Shown piece after piece: positions 63,839 through 64,000 of a stretch of DNA of 64,000 nucleotides. Numbering within the stretch: the first letter of the stretch is position 1; each line of letters begins with the position of its first letter. The DNA is from Allolobophora icterica (Eukaryota; Annelida; Clitellata; Crassiclitellata; Lumbricidae): NCBI GenBank assembly GCA_963556255.1, contig OY744607.1, forward strand, positions 4,403,958-4,467,957, read 5' to 3'. The notes under the pieces are model-generated. The model searched no databases. It was not told where the DNA came from and saw only the letters and a program-made list of their open reading frames with translations. The position numbers and the translations under genes are program-made.

Positions 63839-64000
63839 GTATGTATGTAACTATGTATGTATGTATGTATGTATGTATGTATGTATGTATGTATGTATGT
63901 ATGTATGTATGTATGTATGTATGTATGTATGTATGTATGTATGTATGTATGTATGTATGTATGTATGTATGTATGTATGTATGTATGTATGTATGTATGT
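63839..64000. repeat. (TATG)n microsatellite, right part, cut by the window end
   Basis: Almost pure ATGT tetranucleotides running to the end of the window. Confidence 0.98.

Overview
The window is eukaryotic nuclear DNA. It holds two long intronless metazoan genes, several retrotransposon families, tRNA-derived SINEs and a very heavy load of micro- and minisatellites, with no operons. A marine invertebrate deuterostome (an echinoderm or relative) fits best. The grounds are the Gmr1-type Ty3/gypsy elements, which are best known from deuterostomes, an aminergic-type GPCR and an LRR-Ig membrane protein. The organism is an inference; nothing here names a species.

Layout. 1-7.7 kb: gene-free. 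It has LINE 3' ends, (CA)n and (CATA)n tracts, and a roughly 90-bp minisatellite split by a decayed hAT transposon with a perfect 8-bp target duplication. 7.7-24.8 kb: two full-length LTR retrotransposons in the same orientation (7692-14624 and 17814-24793). Each has LTRs that read identical, a perfect 5-bp target duplication and one open gag-pol frame ordered Gag, protease, integrase, RT, RNase H. A triplet-repeat tract and two LINE fragments lie between them, and the second copy split a polypyrimidine tract. 24.8-29.2 kb: the rest of that tract, then sparse DNA with a SINE and LINE ends. 29.2-31.6 kb, minus strand: an 809-residue class A receptor resembling biogenic-amine receptors. 31.6-46 kb: satellites, a long inverted-repeat element and LINE remnants. 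46.7-53.9 kb: a diverged direct segmental duplication, with a SINE and a small hAT element present only in the second unit. 54-58.5 kb: a foldback element, a SINE inside a minisatellite, and purine-rich repeats. 58.9-60.7 kb, plus strand: a 587-residue LRR-Ig type I membrane protein preceded by an in-frame minisatellite. 60.7-64 kb: more satellites, a 184-bp tandem duplication and a LINE 3' end embedded in (TATG)n.

How the parts relate. Only two host genes are credible and nothing links them. The coherent story is mobile-element ecology. LINEs and at least one SINE family end in the same short hairpin finishing in GGCGCTATA(T/G)AAAT, and most copies are followed by, or embedded in, a different simple repeat. 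The SINE probably borrows the LINE machinery through this shared 3' end. The Gmr1-like elements look recently inserted and possibly still competent. Counts and comparisons were made by eye, and boundaries of decayed repeats are approximate.
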